A DNA stretch of 38,483 nt from Pseudomonadota bacterium (GCA_023458315.1 JAEXAH010000087.1:1-38483); one strand, 5' to 3'; positions 16,700 to 25,087 are shown, counted from the first letter of the stretch. A program made the numbers and translations. The notes: a model not told the origin generated them from the sequence alone.

Positions 16700-17812
16700 T
16701 CAGACCTCCACGTCGTTATAGGCGTACTCGATGCGGTCGAGGGCGCGGATGTGATAGTCGATGCGGCCGTTGCCGATGATGTCCGACGGGGAACCGGTTT
16801 CGCCCACCCGCTTCCACTGGCTGCCCATGCCCGCGATGGCGTGGCCGTTGGGGACGATGCCGATGGTGCCCTTTTGGCCGACCATGTCGGCGGTCACGGT
16901 CGGGTTGGCGAAGGTGATGGCGGCGGTCAGGGACAGGTCGAAGTTCTGGTACTGGGCGAAGTCCAGCACCACCGAACCGCCGACATTGGCGGCCTGCACC
17001 GCCTGGGAGCGCTGCGGCTTCAGCCAGTCCTGGGCGATGGTCCGATAGGCGACGCCGTCCAGGCCCAGATTGGTGCGGGCCAGGGAGGCATTGACGTCCG
17101 ACAGGTTGTTGGCCTTCATCACCGCGCTGTTCGACACGGTGGTGATCGAGCCGTTCAGGGTCGAAACCGCGTTGTTCAGCGAGGTTTCCACCGCCGAAAT
17201 GGCGGCGGTGACGCCCAGATTGGCGCGGGCCACGTCCTTGTTCGGCACGTCCGACAGATTCTCGGCCTTCATCACCGCGCCGCTGGACACGGTGGCGATC
17301 GAGCCGTTCAGGGTCGCAACCGCGTTGCTCAGCGAGGTTTCCACCGCCGAGATGGCGGCGGTGACGCCCAGATTGGCGCGGGCCGCATCCTTGTTGATCA
17401 CGTCCGACAGATTGGCCGACTTGGCCAGATACAGGCCGTCGGCGGTATCCTGGTCGAAGGTGTTGGCGGCACCGTCGATGCGCAGACGTTGCACGCCGCC
17501 GTCCAGGGTTTCGGTGGTGACGGTGACGTTGGCGCCGCCCACCAGCTTGTCGGCCAGATGGCCGAAGGTGGCGTCGTCCACGGTGGCGGACACGCCGCCG
17601 CGATAGCGCAGCGACACCTGCTCGCCCAAAGCGGGCGGGGCATCGAACACCACCTTGCCGCCCTCGGGACAGGCGGCGCCGACGATGTTGAAGCCCTCGG
17701 CGCGGATGGCGCCGCCAACCCGCACTTCCAGCGCGGTCTTGGCCGGGATGAAGAACGGGAACGAGAACGAGACGGTTTCGCCGTCGCCGCTGTGATTGAT
17801 CTTGCAGGTCAT
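16700..17812 (-). CDS. Tail fibre adaptor protein with internal repeats (cassette 2)
   Basis: A 370-residue paralogue of the adaptor at 10575-11645. The N-terminal ~115 residues (MTCKINHSGDGETVSFSFPF, EQVSLRYRGGVSATVDDATF, RLRIDGAANTFDQD) form the tail-anchoring domain. The shaft carries repeats such as NLSDVPNKDVARANLGVTAA followed by ISAVETSLNNAVSTLNGSI. The C-terminal part has NVGGSVVLDFAQYQNFDLSL and an IGIVPNGHAIAG knob. AAAGGA before ATG at 17812, next to a terminator, mirrors the cassette 3 leader almost base for base. Confidence 0.85.
   Translation of the reverse strand: MTCKINHSGDGETVSFSFPFFIPAKTALEVRVGGAIRAEGFNIVGAACPEGGKVVFDAPPALGEQVSLRYRGGVSATVDDATFGHLADKLVGGANVTVTTETLDGGVQRLRIDGAANTFDQDTADGLYLAKSANLSDVINKDAARANLGVTAAISAVETSLSNAVATLNGSIATVSSGAVMKAENLSDVPNKDVARANLGVTAAISAVETSLNNAVSTLNGSITTVSNSAVMKANNLSDVNASLARTNLGLDGVAYRTIAQDWLKPQRSQAVQAANVGGSVVLDFAQYQNFDLSLTAAITFANPTVTADMVGQKGTIGIVPNGHAIAGMGSQWKRVGETGSPSDIIGNGRIDYHIRALDRIEYAYNDVEV
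17094..17399 (-). repeat. Two 153-base tandem units in fibre adaptor 2
   Basis: Units at 17094-17246 and 17247-17399 code 51 residues each (NLSD...ARANLGVTAAISAVETS...). They differ at scattered sites, so this duplication is older than that in adaptor 3. Confidence 0.8.
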
Positions 17813-17828
17813 ACTGTGTCCTTTCATG

Positions 17829-17858
17829 AAAAAGGCCGCCGGAACCATTCCGGCGGCC
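17829..17858 (-). terminator. Intrinsic terminator before fibre adaptor 2
   Basis: A perfect 11-bp stem (17834-17844 with 17848-17858, 3-base loop) followed on the minus strand by five T, then the ribosome site of adaptor 2. Confidence 0.88.
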
Positions 17859-17886
17859 TGGGAAAACGGGATCGGCGGGGACGGCG

Positions 17887-18192
17887 TCAGTCGTCGTCCC
17901 CGTCGTCCGGATAATGGTCGAGCGCCCGCCGGGCCTGCCCCAGCAGATCCTCGAGCCCGTCATCGGCCGGTTCGGCGGGCACGGCCGGGCCGTCGGCCCA
18001 GCGCACCAGCTTCACCAGGGTTTCCACATGGGCCAGGGCCGCCTTGGCCGCCGCGTGCCAGACGGCGAAGCCCTTGGCATCGGCGGGCGGCTCCTCGGCG
18101 GTGAACCGGCGATAGCCGTCCAGGGCGGCGTGAACGCGGGGCGGCAATTGCGACCGAACGGCGGCGCGCAGGGCATCCGTGTCGTCGGACAT
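17887..18192 (-). CDS. Small phage protein, unknown (101 aa)
   Basis: A 101-residue, mostly helical protein (MSDDTDALRAAVRSQLPPRV, FAVWHAAAKAALAHVETLVK) with an acidic C terminus ending DDGDDD. No membrane segment or known motif. It lies between the RCC1 tip cassette and cassette 2, after the 119-residue protein. An acidic helical protein here could be a fibre-assembly chaperone, but that is a guess. The start at 18192 has GGGGAT upstream; an ATG two codons earlier is possible. Confidence 0.6.
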   Translation of the reverse strand: MSDDTDALRAAVRSQLPPRVHAALDGYRRFTAEEPPADAKGFAVWHAAAKAALAHVETLVKLVRWADGPAVPAEPADDGLEDLLGQARRALDHYPDDGDDD

Positions 18193-18203
18193 GCCCATCC
18201 CCG

Positions 18204-18563
18204 CTACAGCACGCCCAGGGCGGCCTTGGCCGCGCGGGCCTCGTCCACGCATTGACCGACATAGGCCAGCACCTCGGCATCGCCGGTGCGCAGGGCGCTC
18301 AGTTCGTCCTCGACCGAATACCGCTCGCGGATGCGGATCTGGCAGGCGCGATCGATCTCGCGGACGGCGATCAGCGCGCGGCGCACGCCGTCCTCCAACC
18401 GCTCGGAATGCACCCGCAGCCCGACGGCGACCGGAACCGCCATGCCGTCGGGCAGCGACAGGTAACGCCGCCCGGCCACGTCGCCGAGATGCAGGGGAAA
18501 GGCCGGGGCCTCGGTGGGGAAGGCGACAGGGGTTTCGATGGGAAAGGAAATCAGGGTCGGCAT
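18204..18563 (-). CDS. Small phage protein, unknown (119 aa)
   Basis: A 119-residue protein. The first ~55 residues are beta-like (MPTLISFPIETPVAFPTEAP, GRRYLSLPDGMAVPVAVGL); the rest is helical and charged (GVRRALIAVREIDRACQIRI, AEVLAYVGQCVDEARAAKAA). It directly follows the RCC1 tip gene, and a GAGG site precedes ATG at 18563. Its placement after the RCC1 protein suggests a tip partner or assembly factor; no family recognised. Confidence 0.6.
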   Translation of the reverse strand: MPTLISFPIETPVAFPTEAPAFPLHLGDVAGRRYLSLPDGMAVPVAVGLRVHSERLEDGVRRALIAVREIDRACQIRIRERYSVEDELSALRTGDAEVLAYVGQCVDEARAAKAALGVL

Positions 18564-18576
18564 TTCGCACCTCGCG

Positions 18577-20289
18577 TCAGAACAGGACTTCACACAGCCG
18601 GGCTTCCACGTGCGGATTGCCGCTTTGGCTGCCCAGGCTGTAATTGGTGTTGTCACCGGCCGCCCAGACCCGGCCGTCGGCGGTCAGAACCCACACCCTG
18701 CCGTAAGAGCCGTAGCCCCCGGTGGTGTAGTCGACGATGCCCATGGTTTCGGTGCCGCCCGCCCCCAGCAGGCGCGAAAAGCGGTTTCGCGCGACCACGT
18801 CGCCCACCGCCAGTTGACCGGCGCCGTTGTAACCGGCCGCCCACAGACGGCCGTCGGCATCCTGAAGCACGGCGAAAACATAGGTGTTGGCGCCGCATTG
18901 GCCGCCGCCGCCCTTGATCCGCACCACCTTGCCGTCGGGGGACAGGGCCGACACCTGAACCGGCGCCGTGCGGTTGGCGGCATCACCCAGGCCCAATTGC
19001 CCATAATTGTTGCTGCCGCAGGCCCACAGCCGCCCATTGGTGTCGATGACCCACAGGCTGTCGTAATAGCCGCCGAACAATTCCATGTCGGCGGGGGTGA
19101 AGGCGGTGGTTTCCAGCTTGACGAAGGCGGGACGCGTCACGGTGTCGCCCAGGCCCAGCGCCCCCTGGCCGTTCCAGCCGCACACGTAAAGCGCGCCGTC
19201 GCTGGTCAGGACCGCGGTGTCGCCCACATAGGTGGTGCTGGAATTGCCGGCGGTGCAGGCCACCTTGACCACCTTGGTGATATTGGGCACCAGAATCGGG
19301 GCCAGACGGTTGACGGTGTCGCCCAGACCAAGCTGGCCGGTGATGTTGCAGCCCCAGACATACAGGCGGCCGGTTTCGTCCACGGCATAGACCGAGCACA
19401 TGTCCTGGGCGCTGGCGTACAGCTTGGTGATGCCGGAGATGGTGCCGCAGCGCACCGGCAACGAGCTGTTGGCGGTGGTGCCGTTGCCCAACTGGCCGTA
19501 GGCATTGTAGCCGCAGCCATAGACCCGGCCGTCGGTGGTGCGGAAGAACACCGAACCGGCGGCAATGGCGACGCCGCCTTCGCGCGGCACCACGATCTCG
19601 GCGATGGTGATGCCCTGCTGCACGAACCAGTTGATCTGGGTGGCCACCGCCCGGTTGACGCTGTCGCCCTGGCCCAACTGGCCGTTGGCGTTGCCGCCCC
19701 AGGCATAGACCCGGCCCGCTTTGTCGAGGGCATACGAGCTGTGATAGCAACTGACGACCTGCTCCACGGGCAGGGTCGGCGGATTGACGGGATCAAAGGC
19801 CACCGTCTGCGGATTGACCAGGTTGCTGTTGTTGTAGTCGCCCACCGACAGGACCGTGGACGCGCCCCACATCTTGACGGAGCCGTCGGTCATGATCACC
19901 GGCAGCCCGCCATAGGACACCGAACTTCCCAGCGGATTGTAGGCCAGCTTGCGCACACCGGCGCCGACGCGCGACGGCGACGACAGCCAGACGGGCAGAT
20001 CGTCGCGCACGCCCAGCAACTGGCCGGGCTTGCCCACCGGCACGCTTTGCACATCGCTGCCGCCAAAGGTCAGCAGATCGCCCTTGCGCGCATAGGCGGA
20101 CAGGGTGCCGCGCGCCATCACCAGCCATTTTTCGGGATGGCTGGCCGGGCTTTCCCCGGCGGCGGCGGCAACCAGGCAGCGATAGGTGCTGCCCTGGAAC
20201 GTCACCACGTCGCGCGGCGCGTAACTGGCGAGGTCCGAGAACAGGCCGCGTTCGGCATAGCCGAGGCGACCCAAGGTGACATCGATCAT
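18577..20289 (-). CDS. RCC1-repeat beta-propeller tail tip protein (cassette 1)
   Basis: A 570-residue protein. The first ~65 residues resemble a small carbohydrate-binding module (SYAPRDVVTFQGSTYRCLVA, ESPASHPEKWLVMARGT). From about residue 165 come seven RCC1-type repeats: GRVYAWGGNANGQLGQGD, GRVYGCGYNAYGQLGNGT, GRLYVWGCNITGQLGLGD, GALYVCGWNGQGALGLGD, GRLWACGSNNYGQLGLGD, GRLWAAGYNGAGQLAVGD and GRVWAAGDNTNYSLGSQS. Seven repeats can close one propeller. RCC1 repeats are best known from eukaryotic chromatin and ubiquitin proteins and from bacterial secreted proteins; here the position after a fibre adaptor points to a receptor-binding tip. AAGGGAAA precedes the ATG at 20289. Confidence 0.88.
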   Translation of the reverse strand: MIDVTLGRLGYAERGLFSDLASYAPRDVVTFQGSTYRCLVAAAAGESPASHPEKWLVMARGTLSAYARKGDLLTFGGSDVQSVPVGKPGQLLGVRDDLPVWLSSPSRVGAGVRKLAYNPLGSSVSYGGLPVIMTDGSVKMWGASTVLSVGDYNNSNLVNPQTVAFDPVNPPTLPVEQVVSCYHSSYALDKAGRVYAWGGNANGQLGQGDSVNRAVATQINWFVQQGITIAEIVVPREGGVAIAAGSVFFRTTDGRVYGCGYNAYGQLGNGTTANSSLPVRCGTISGITKLYASAQDMCSVYAVDETGRLYVWGCNITGQLGLGDTVNRLAPILVPNITKVVKVACTAGNSSTTYVGDTAVLTSDGALYVCGWNGQGALGLGDTVTRPAFVKLETTAFTPADMELFGGYYDSLWVIDTNGRLWACGSNNYGQLGLGDAANRTAPVQVSALSPDGKVVRIKGGGGQCGANTYVFAVLQDADGRLWAAGYNGAGQLAVGDVVARNRFSRLLGAGGTETMGIVDYTTGGYGSYGRVWVLTADGRVWAAGDNTNYSLGSQSGNPHVEARLCEVLF

Positions 20290-20303
20290 GGCAAGGTTTC
20301 CCT

Positions 20304-21122
20304 TCAGGCGTTGAGGTGAAGATGCAGGGTGGTGTCGTCGTCCAGGACCAGTTCGCCCCCGCTGGGCAGCATGGTCACAGCGTCGAAGGCCGTGGGATCG
20401 ACCGGCCCGTCTTCCACCAGGGACAGGCGCAAGGTGTCGGTCGCCGGGTCGAAGCGCAGGCCCGCCAGCCGATAGCTGATCCCCAGGGCGTCCTGGGCCA
20501 TCCGGGCGAAGTCGCGGGCCGCCGCCGACTGGCTGATGGCCTCGGCCTGGGCGGCGGTGGCGGCGGCGGCATCGCTTTCCACCTGCCGCGACAGCGCCTG
20601 GACCACGGCGACGGCGTTCTCGACCACCACCACGGCGTCGGGATCGACCGTGCTGTTGACCAGCCCGCTGCCGTCGTCGTTCCATTTCAGCGCCCGCCCC
20701 GCCTGGGGCTCGGGCAGGCTGAGGTCGGCGGTGGCGCGACTGGTGAACGGCCGCTTCAGGCAGCGCGACAGATCGTCGGCCACCTGCTGTACCGCCGCGA
20801 CCTGATAATCCAGTTCGTCGTTCAGGGTCTTGGCGCGGATGATGCCGTCGGTCTGGAAATCGCTGGTGCGTTCCAGCGCCACGCGGCGGCGCAGCGTCAG
20901 GCTGCTGCCCTGGGGCGGCGGCACCGTGAACAGCACGCTGCCGCCGCCCGAGATGCCCGCCCCCGACACCGCGAAGCCGCCATTCACCCGGACGCCGTCC
21001 TGCCAGACCTCGAGGTCGGTGGCGCGGAACACCACGAACGGAAAGATGAAGGCGGCCTGGACGCCGTCGCAATCGTACTGGATGCGCGGCGCCACATCGT
21101 TGATCTGAAGATGTTCGGTCAT
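20304..21122 (-). CDS. Tail fibre adaptor protein, short form (cassette 1)
   Basis: A 272-residue protein. The first ~115 residues (AAFIFPFVVFRATDLEVWQD, GSSLTLRRRVALERTSDFQT) are the T7 gp17-like anchoring domain with the conserved LTLRRRVALERTSDF signature. A coiled coil follows (NDELDYQVAAVQQVADDLSR, then an Ala/Gln-rich helix near 190-220) and a short beta end (DDDTTLHLHLNA). It lacks the long repeated shaft of the other two adaptors. It lies 14 bases after tail tubular protein B, and GGGAGAA precedes ATG, so it is the most canonical of the three. Confidence 0.87.
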   Translation of the reverse strand: MTEHLQINDVAPRIQYDCDGVQAAFIFPFVVFRATDLEVWQDGVRVNGGFAVSGAGISGGGSVLFTVPPPQGSSLTLRRRVALERTSDFQTDGIIRAKTLNDELDYQVAAVQQVADDLSRCLKRPFTSRATADLSLPEPQAGRALKWNDDGSGLVNSTVDPDAVVVVENAVAVVQALSRQVESDAAAATAAQAEAISQSAAARDFARMAQDALGISYRLAGLRFDPATDTLRLSLVEDGPVDPTAFDAVTMLPSGGELVLDDDTTLHLHLNA

Positions 21123-21136
21123 GTTATGTTCTCCCG

Positions 21137-23035
21137 TTAGCTGGCGACCTTCATTTCGGTCGCCACCGCCAGCACGGTGCAGGGCAGCGGCACGTCCTGG
21201 CTGATGCGCCACAGCGGTTGAAAGGCGTCGCGCCGCCAGCCGATGGCCCGGATCTGCACGTCGCCGGAAAAGGTGGGCGGCGCCGAGTCGAACAGGTGGC
21301 GGCCGAAGCGGCGGAAGGGGATGGGGGTCAGCCCCTTGCCGGTGTCGATGTGCAACGCCTTGGTGTCCAACAGGCGGAAATGCGCCCGGATCAGCCGCAT
21401 CACCGCCCCCGGCCCGGCCCCCGCCCCCATCTGCACCACCGGCGGCAGCGGCGCGATCTCGTGGGCATAGGGCAGTCCCACCTGCACCTCGCGCGCCGGT
21501 TCGCGCAGGGTGACGGCGCCATCGGACACCACCGCCTCTTCCAGCGCACCGCCATCGGCCAGGATGCGCACCGTGCATCCCTCCAGGTGATCCAGGCCGT
21601 TCCAGATGGTCTTGGCCGTCTCGGCGGTGCCGGTCAGCGCGGCGTCCAGCGACAGGGAATCGTCGAAACGCTCGACCATGGTGCCCGCCGCCCGTTCGAC
21701 CAGCACATAGACCTCGCCCTCCACCACCGCCACCGAGCGGAAGGCGCCGTCGGTGGCGTGACGGGTCCAGGCCGTCACCTTCTCGGTGCGATAGATGGTC
21801 ACGGTCCCCAACGAGCCGTCGCCCATCACCACATGGAACAGGCGGCGGCGCGAATCGTAATCCTGATCCACCGGATTCACCATCAGGTGCTTGGCCAGCA
21901 TGGCCAGATCGGTGGACTGATAGGCTTGTTCCACGTCGGCATACAGGAACTCGCGCAGATCGGTGCCGCCGCGCGACACGTACAGGGTGGCGCCGTCCAC
22001 GTCGCGCGGCGGCACCTGGCGGTCCACCGGCGAGCCGACCCGGGTCTGCCGGGTCAACTGGATATTGGACGGGGTCAGCGGATCGCCCGACACCATCCAT
22101 TCGGCGCCCGAGGTGAAAACCTGCAAATGGCGGCCCGAGAACACGGCGCGGATGGCGTTGACCTGATCGGACAGCAGGGCGAATTCGATGGCCTGGTCGT
22201 CGTCGCCGTCCCCCAGGTCGAAATTGAACAAATCCGAGGATTGCGACATCCACAACCGGTTGGGCAAATCGCGCGAGCCGCCGATCACCAGCCGGTCCTG
22301 GTGGAAGCACACCGACACCGGCCAACCGCGCAAGGACGAAAACGCCTGTTCCTCCCAATCGGTGGTGGCGGCGACGTCCACCAGACTTTGTTTGGTCGTC
22401 GCCGTGGCCGAGGTGGCCGAGGCGATTGCGGTGATCTCCACTTCCTTCTGCTTGATGCGAAAGCGCTTGCCCACATGCCCGGCCTGGAACACCGCCGCCG
22501 AGGCGGTCAGCGTCACACTGCCCGAGGTGGCCGACGCCTGAAGCGTCACGTCGTCGTCGGCGAATTTGTGGGTGGGCTGATGGATCACGTCATCCTTGGC
22601 GTAGAAGCTCCACTCGGCGATGGTCCAGTCGCTGTGCGACGTGCGGGTGATCTTGCGTGGGCTGACCTCGGGGTGGACCACCAGCAAGGTGTCGGCGGTC
22701 TGGCTCCAGCGCAGTTGCCGCACCTGCGCGGCGGTCCACGGGCTGGCGAAATCCGCCACATGCACGCCGTCGGCATAGACGTCCACCCGACCGTCGGTCA
22801 GAACCAGCAGATAGGTCTGCTCGGTGTTGAACTCGAAGGCGATCAGACGGCCGGGGCCGCGCGCCATGTCCACATGCCGCAGCCCGGGACGGCGCGACAC
22901 GCCGCCCACCGGGGCGATGACCACGTTGCGCAGCCGCAACGCGCCATTGGCATAGGCCGTCAGGTCGCCGCGCCCCAGCATGTCCATGCTGAGCTCGCCC
23001 GCCGTGAAATTGGTCTTGGTCAGCGTCACGGTCAT
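21137..23035 (-). CDS. Tail tubular protein B-like (T7 gp12-type) nozzle protein
   Basis: A 632-residue protein with the features of short-tail nozzle proteins: N-terminal TLTKTNFTAGELSMDMLGRG, RLRNVVIAPVGGVSRRPGLR, then LRWSQTADTLLVVHPEVSPR, and GWPVSVCFHQDRLVIGGS near residue 255, RLWMSQSSDLFNFDLGDG near 275, and VFTSGAEWMVSGDPLTP near 320. This pattern is common to tail nozzle proteins of T7-, BPP-1- and P22-like podoviruses. ATGA overlap with tail tubular A supports the start at 23035; longer in-frame starts run antisense to nothing but overlap gene A completely. It forms the end of the short tail and carries the fibres. Confidence 0.88.
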   Translation of the reverse strand: MTVTLTKTNFTAGELSMDMLGRGDLTAYANGALRLRNVVIAPVGGVSRRPGLRHVDMARGPGRLIAFEFNTEQTYLLVLTDGRVDVYADGVHVADFASPWTAAQVRQLRWSQTADTLLVVHPEVSPRKITRTSHSDWTIAEWSFYAKDDVIHQPTHKFADDDVTLQASATSGSVTLTASAAVFQAGHVGKRFRIKQKEVEITAIASATSATATTKQSLVDVAATTDWEEQAFSSLRGWPVSVCFHQDRLVIGGSRDLPNRLWMSQSSDLFNFDLGDGDDDQAIEFALLSDQVNAIRAVFSGRHLQVFTSGAEWMVSGDPLTPSNIQLTRQTRVGSPVDRQVPPRDVDGATLYVSRGGTDLREFLYADVEQAYQSTDLAMLAKHLMVNPVDQDYDSRRRLFHVVMGDGSLGTVTIYRTEKVTAWTRHATDGAFRSVAVVEGEVYVLVERAAGTMVERFDDSLSLDAALTGTAETAKTIWNGLDHLEGCTVRILADGGALEEAVVSDGAVTLREPAREVQVGLPYAHEIAPLPPVVQMGAGAGPGAVMRLIRAHFRLLDTKALHIDTGKGLTPIPFRRFGRHLFDSAPPTFSGDVQIRAIGWRRDAFQPLWRISQDVPLPCTVLAVATEMKVAS

Positions 23036-23601
23036 GACCGCACCTCCACCAACGGGAAATGGCTGATGGCCTGGGGGGTGTCCTGCTGGCCGTCGGCCAG
23101 CTTGGCGCGGCGGAATTCGTCCTCGGCCAGCTTGTACAGCAGTTCGGCGCGGGTCGAACTTTCGGTCAGCGGAATGCAGAACTCGGCGGCCAGCCGGGCG
23201 ATCAGCGCCTGATCGAAGAACGGCGGAAAGGCCATCTCGTCCGGGCGGAACACATAGGTCAGGACGATGTCGTCGGCATCGCAATGCAGACGGCTTTCGG
23301 CGATGCGATAAGGCACGCCATAGCCCTGGCCGCCGATGCCCGCCGACAGCGCCCGCAGGAAATCGGCGGGCAATTGAAAGGCGTTGGCGTAATCGGCCAG
23401 CGGCGACGCCGCCAGACGCGGCAGGCTGATCTGGCCGGTGGCGAAGTTCCACGGATGGGCCGACAGCAGCGCATCGCGCAGCGACGGATACAGATTGGCC
23501 GCCACCTCGGACTCGGCCGAACCCTCGTCGAACGAGGCGATGGTGGCGGCACCGATTTTCAACAGCGCGCGCGAACACAGCGCGATGGCCGACAGCGCCA
23601 T
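23032..23601 (-). CDS. Tail tubular protein A-like (T7 gp11-type) gatekeeper
   Basis: A 189-residue protein with the pattern ALCSRALLKIGAATIASF, LYPSLRDALLSAHPWNFAT, VPYRIAESRLHCDADDIVLT and a helical C terminus (FDQALIARLAAEFCIPLTES). This matches the podoviral gp11 family, which sits between portal and nozzle. Length is normal. AGAAGGAG 7 bases before ATG fixes the start. A long hairpin separates it from the 89-residue head gene; the stop overlaps the start of the nozzle gene. Confidence 0.87.
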   Translation of the reverse strand: MALSAIALCSRALLKIGAATIASFDEGSAESEVAANLYPSLRDALLSAHPWNFATGQISLPRLAASPLADYANAFQLPADFLRALSAGIGGQGYGVPYRIAESRLHCDADDIVLTYVFRPDEMAFPPFFDQALIARLAAEFCIPLTESSTRAELLYKLAEDEFRRAKLADGQQDTPQAISHFPLVEVRS

Positions 23602-23622
23602 GGCGAAACTCCTTCTGGAAAG

Positions 23623-23660
23623 CGCAAGGGCCGGGCTCCATCCGGAACCCGGCCCTTGCG
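23623..23660 (-). terminator. Strong intergenic hairpin without T-run
   Basis: A 13-bp perfect stem (23623-23635 with 23648-23660) around a 12-base loop, immediately before the ribosome site of tail tubular A. No T-run follows, so it may be an RNA processing or stability element rather than a terminator. Confidence 0.6.
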
Positions 23661-23671
23661 GAAGACACGGA

Positions 23672-23941
23672 TCAGCGGGCGTTGGCCGCGCCGATCTGGG
23701 TCATGTCGTTGACGTCGACCACGCCGGACGCCGCCTGGGACACCAGGAACAGGCCGGCCTTGGGGGTCGTGGCGTTTTCGACGTTGGCGATGATGATGTC
23801 GCCGACGCGCAGCATGTCGGCGGCGGCGTTGAAGTAACCGGCGCCGTCGACGGCGTCGGCGGCGTCGGCGGTGGCGTAGTGCCACAGGGTGAAGCCGTTG
23901 GCGTAGGCCAGCACCGAAAGATCCTTGGACTGATAGGCCAT
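23672..23941 (-). CDS. Small head-associated phage protein (89 aa)
   Basis: An 89-residue protein (MAYQSKDLSVLAYANGFTLW, GYFNAAADMLRVGDIIIANV, PKAGLFLVSQAASGVVDVND). I recognise this pattern as a small protein that follows the capsid gene in podovirus-like prophages of alphaproteobacteria, beta-rich and with no known motif. A decoration or head-stabilising role is inference from position and size. It follows the capsid gene after 13 bases and has GGAG-like sequence upstream. Confidence 0.75.
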   Translation of the reverse strand: MAYQSKDLSVLAYANGFTLWHYATADAADAVDGAGYFNAAADMLRVGDIIIANVENATTPKAGLFLVSQAASGVVDVNDMTQIGAANAR

Positions 23942-23954
23942 GGAAGGTTTCTCC

Positions 23955-24773
23955 TTACGATTCGAGGCAGCGCAGGCTGACGATGCCCGCCGGGTCGATG
24001 AGGGCGGCGCCCTGGCTCATCATGTTGTTGATGAACCAGGCGGCGCGGTCGCCGTGATAGGTGATCTCGGACTTCACTTCCGAGCCGATGGCGTGGCCGA
24101 TGGCGGTCTTGTGGAACCAGAAGCAGCGGCGCACGTTGCCCGACTTGGTCAGGCCGGAATGGGGCATCCACAGGGTGCCCAGCCAATGCTTGGCCTGGGT
24201 GCCCTTCCACGGCAGATCCTCGGAACCGACATAATCGGCGTCCGAGAACTCGTCGATCTGCAACAGTTCCGACCATTGCTTCCAGCCGACGATGGCGGTG
24301 CGTTCGCCGTCGTCGGGGACGTCGGCCTCGCCCAGCATCTCGAAGGCGGCCAGCACCTTTTCCTTGGTCAGACCGGTGGTGGCGTCCAGCGCGTGGTTGG
24401 TGGACTTGTCCAGCTCGGCGATGATCAGTTCGTCGGTCTTGCGGCCCAGGGCATAGGCGCCGGCGTTGACCAGGACGGCGCGTTCGTCGTGCTCGATCTT
24501 CAGTTCGTCCAGCTTGTCCAGCCAGTCGCCGGCGTAATAATCGTACAACTGGCATTCGACGGTCTGGTGATCGACGTTCATCACCGGCACCTTGCCGTGA
24601 CGGGCCTTGGTGCTGGCGGCGCCCTTGCCCACCTTCTGGAACACGGCGATGGCGCCGGTCACGTTGTTGCGGGTGCGCACGGTGTTGCGCAGCTTGGAAC
24701 CCTGGCGCTGGAAGGCGGCATGCACCTGGGCGCCGTAATCCTTGGAATAGCTGTTGATCACGGAAACGGACAT
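23955..24773 (-). CDS. Major capsid protein
   Basis: A 272-residue podovirus-type capsid protein. The start at 24773 (MSVSVINSYSKDYGAQVHAA) has AAAGGA 8 bases upstream; the 99 codons open before it lie in a GC-rich leader. Typical pieces: FQRQGSKLRNTVRTRNNVTG, HQTVECQLYDYYAGDWLDKL, LVNAGAYALGRKTDELIIAE, and near the end GHAIGSEVKSEITYHGDRAA with WFINNMMSQGAALIDPAGIV, the last segment being very characteristic. It would form the head lattice with the scaffold at 26027-26749, from which it is separated by an inserted region. Confidence 0.9.
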   Translation of the reverse strand: MSVSVINSYSKDYGAQVHAAFQRQGSKLRNTVRTRNNVTGAIAVFQKVGKGAASTKARHGKVPVMNVDHQTVECQLYDYYAGDWLDKLDELKIEHDERAVLVNAGAYALGRKTDELIIAELDKSTNHALDATTGLTKEKVLAAFEMLGEADVPDDGERTAIVGWKQWSELLQIDEFSDADYVGSEDLPWKGTQAKHWLGTLWMPHSGLTKSGNVRRCFWFHKTAIGHAIGSEVKSEITYHGDRAAWFINNMMSQGAALIDPAGIVSLRCLES

Positions 24774-24912
24774 GATTGCGGTCCTTTGGTTGTGTTGAGA
24801 AAGCGCGCGTCGCCACACGGTTCTGGCCCAGGGGCCGCCGCGGGGGACGTGCTGGCGCCCGCCGGGCCGGGCGGCCCGGTTCTCCGGCGGACGCGAAGGA
24901 ATGAAAGGCAAG

Positions 24913-24960
24913 GGCGCCGCCCTTCGCGGCGCCGAGAGGAAAGGCGCGCGAAGGGCGGCG
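24913..24960 (-). promoter_or_regulatory. Alternative hairpins in the capsid leader
   Basis: Bases 24913-24920 pair with 24926-24933 (8 bp). Alternatively 24915-24928 pair perfectly with 24947-24960 (14 bp, 18-base loop). The two cannot form together, an arrangement like an attenuator; no function is shown. Confidence 0.45.
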
Positions 24961-25014
24961 GCGCTCGACGGCCGCAAAAGCGGCCGGAGCGCCAAGAGAT
25001 CACGAAAATTCCCA

Positions 25015-25043
25015 CTGTCGCCTGCGGGGAAAATGGTTATGAT
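25015..25043 (+). promoter_or_regulatory. Candidate promoter of the chemoreceptor-like gene
   Basis: CTGTCG, 17 bases, then TATGAT, ending 45 bases before the ATG. The -10 is good, the -35 is weak. Confidence 0.4.
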
Positions 25044-25087
25044 CAGCGGCACTATTTCCCCGGGCGGCAAGGGATTCAGGGAACGTC

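Larger units (their letters stand above)
24774..25087. other. Gene-free 314-base region between capsid gene and chemoreceptor-like gene
   Basis: This GC-rich region is the leader of the capsid gene on the minus strand and the promoter region of the plus-strand gene. It holds two mutually exclusive hairpins (24913-24933 or 24915-24960), a small GGCCGC/GCGGCC hairpin (24970-24985) and a plus-strand promoter candidate (25015-25043). I see no convincing minus-strand promoter for the capsid gene. Confidence 0.6.

Noticed and set aside
8280..20289. Diversity-generating retroelement acting on the fibre tips, prompted by BPP-1-like features
   Set aside because: No reverse transcriptase, template repeat or accessory variability gene is visible in the window.
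24774..25070. N-terminal extension of the capsid protein by 99 codons
   Set aside because: It is Arg/Pro-rich leader sequence; the ribosome site and conserved start are at 24773.
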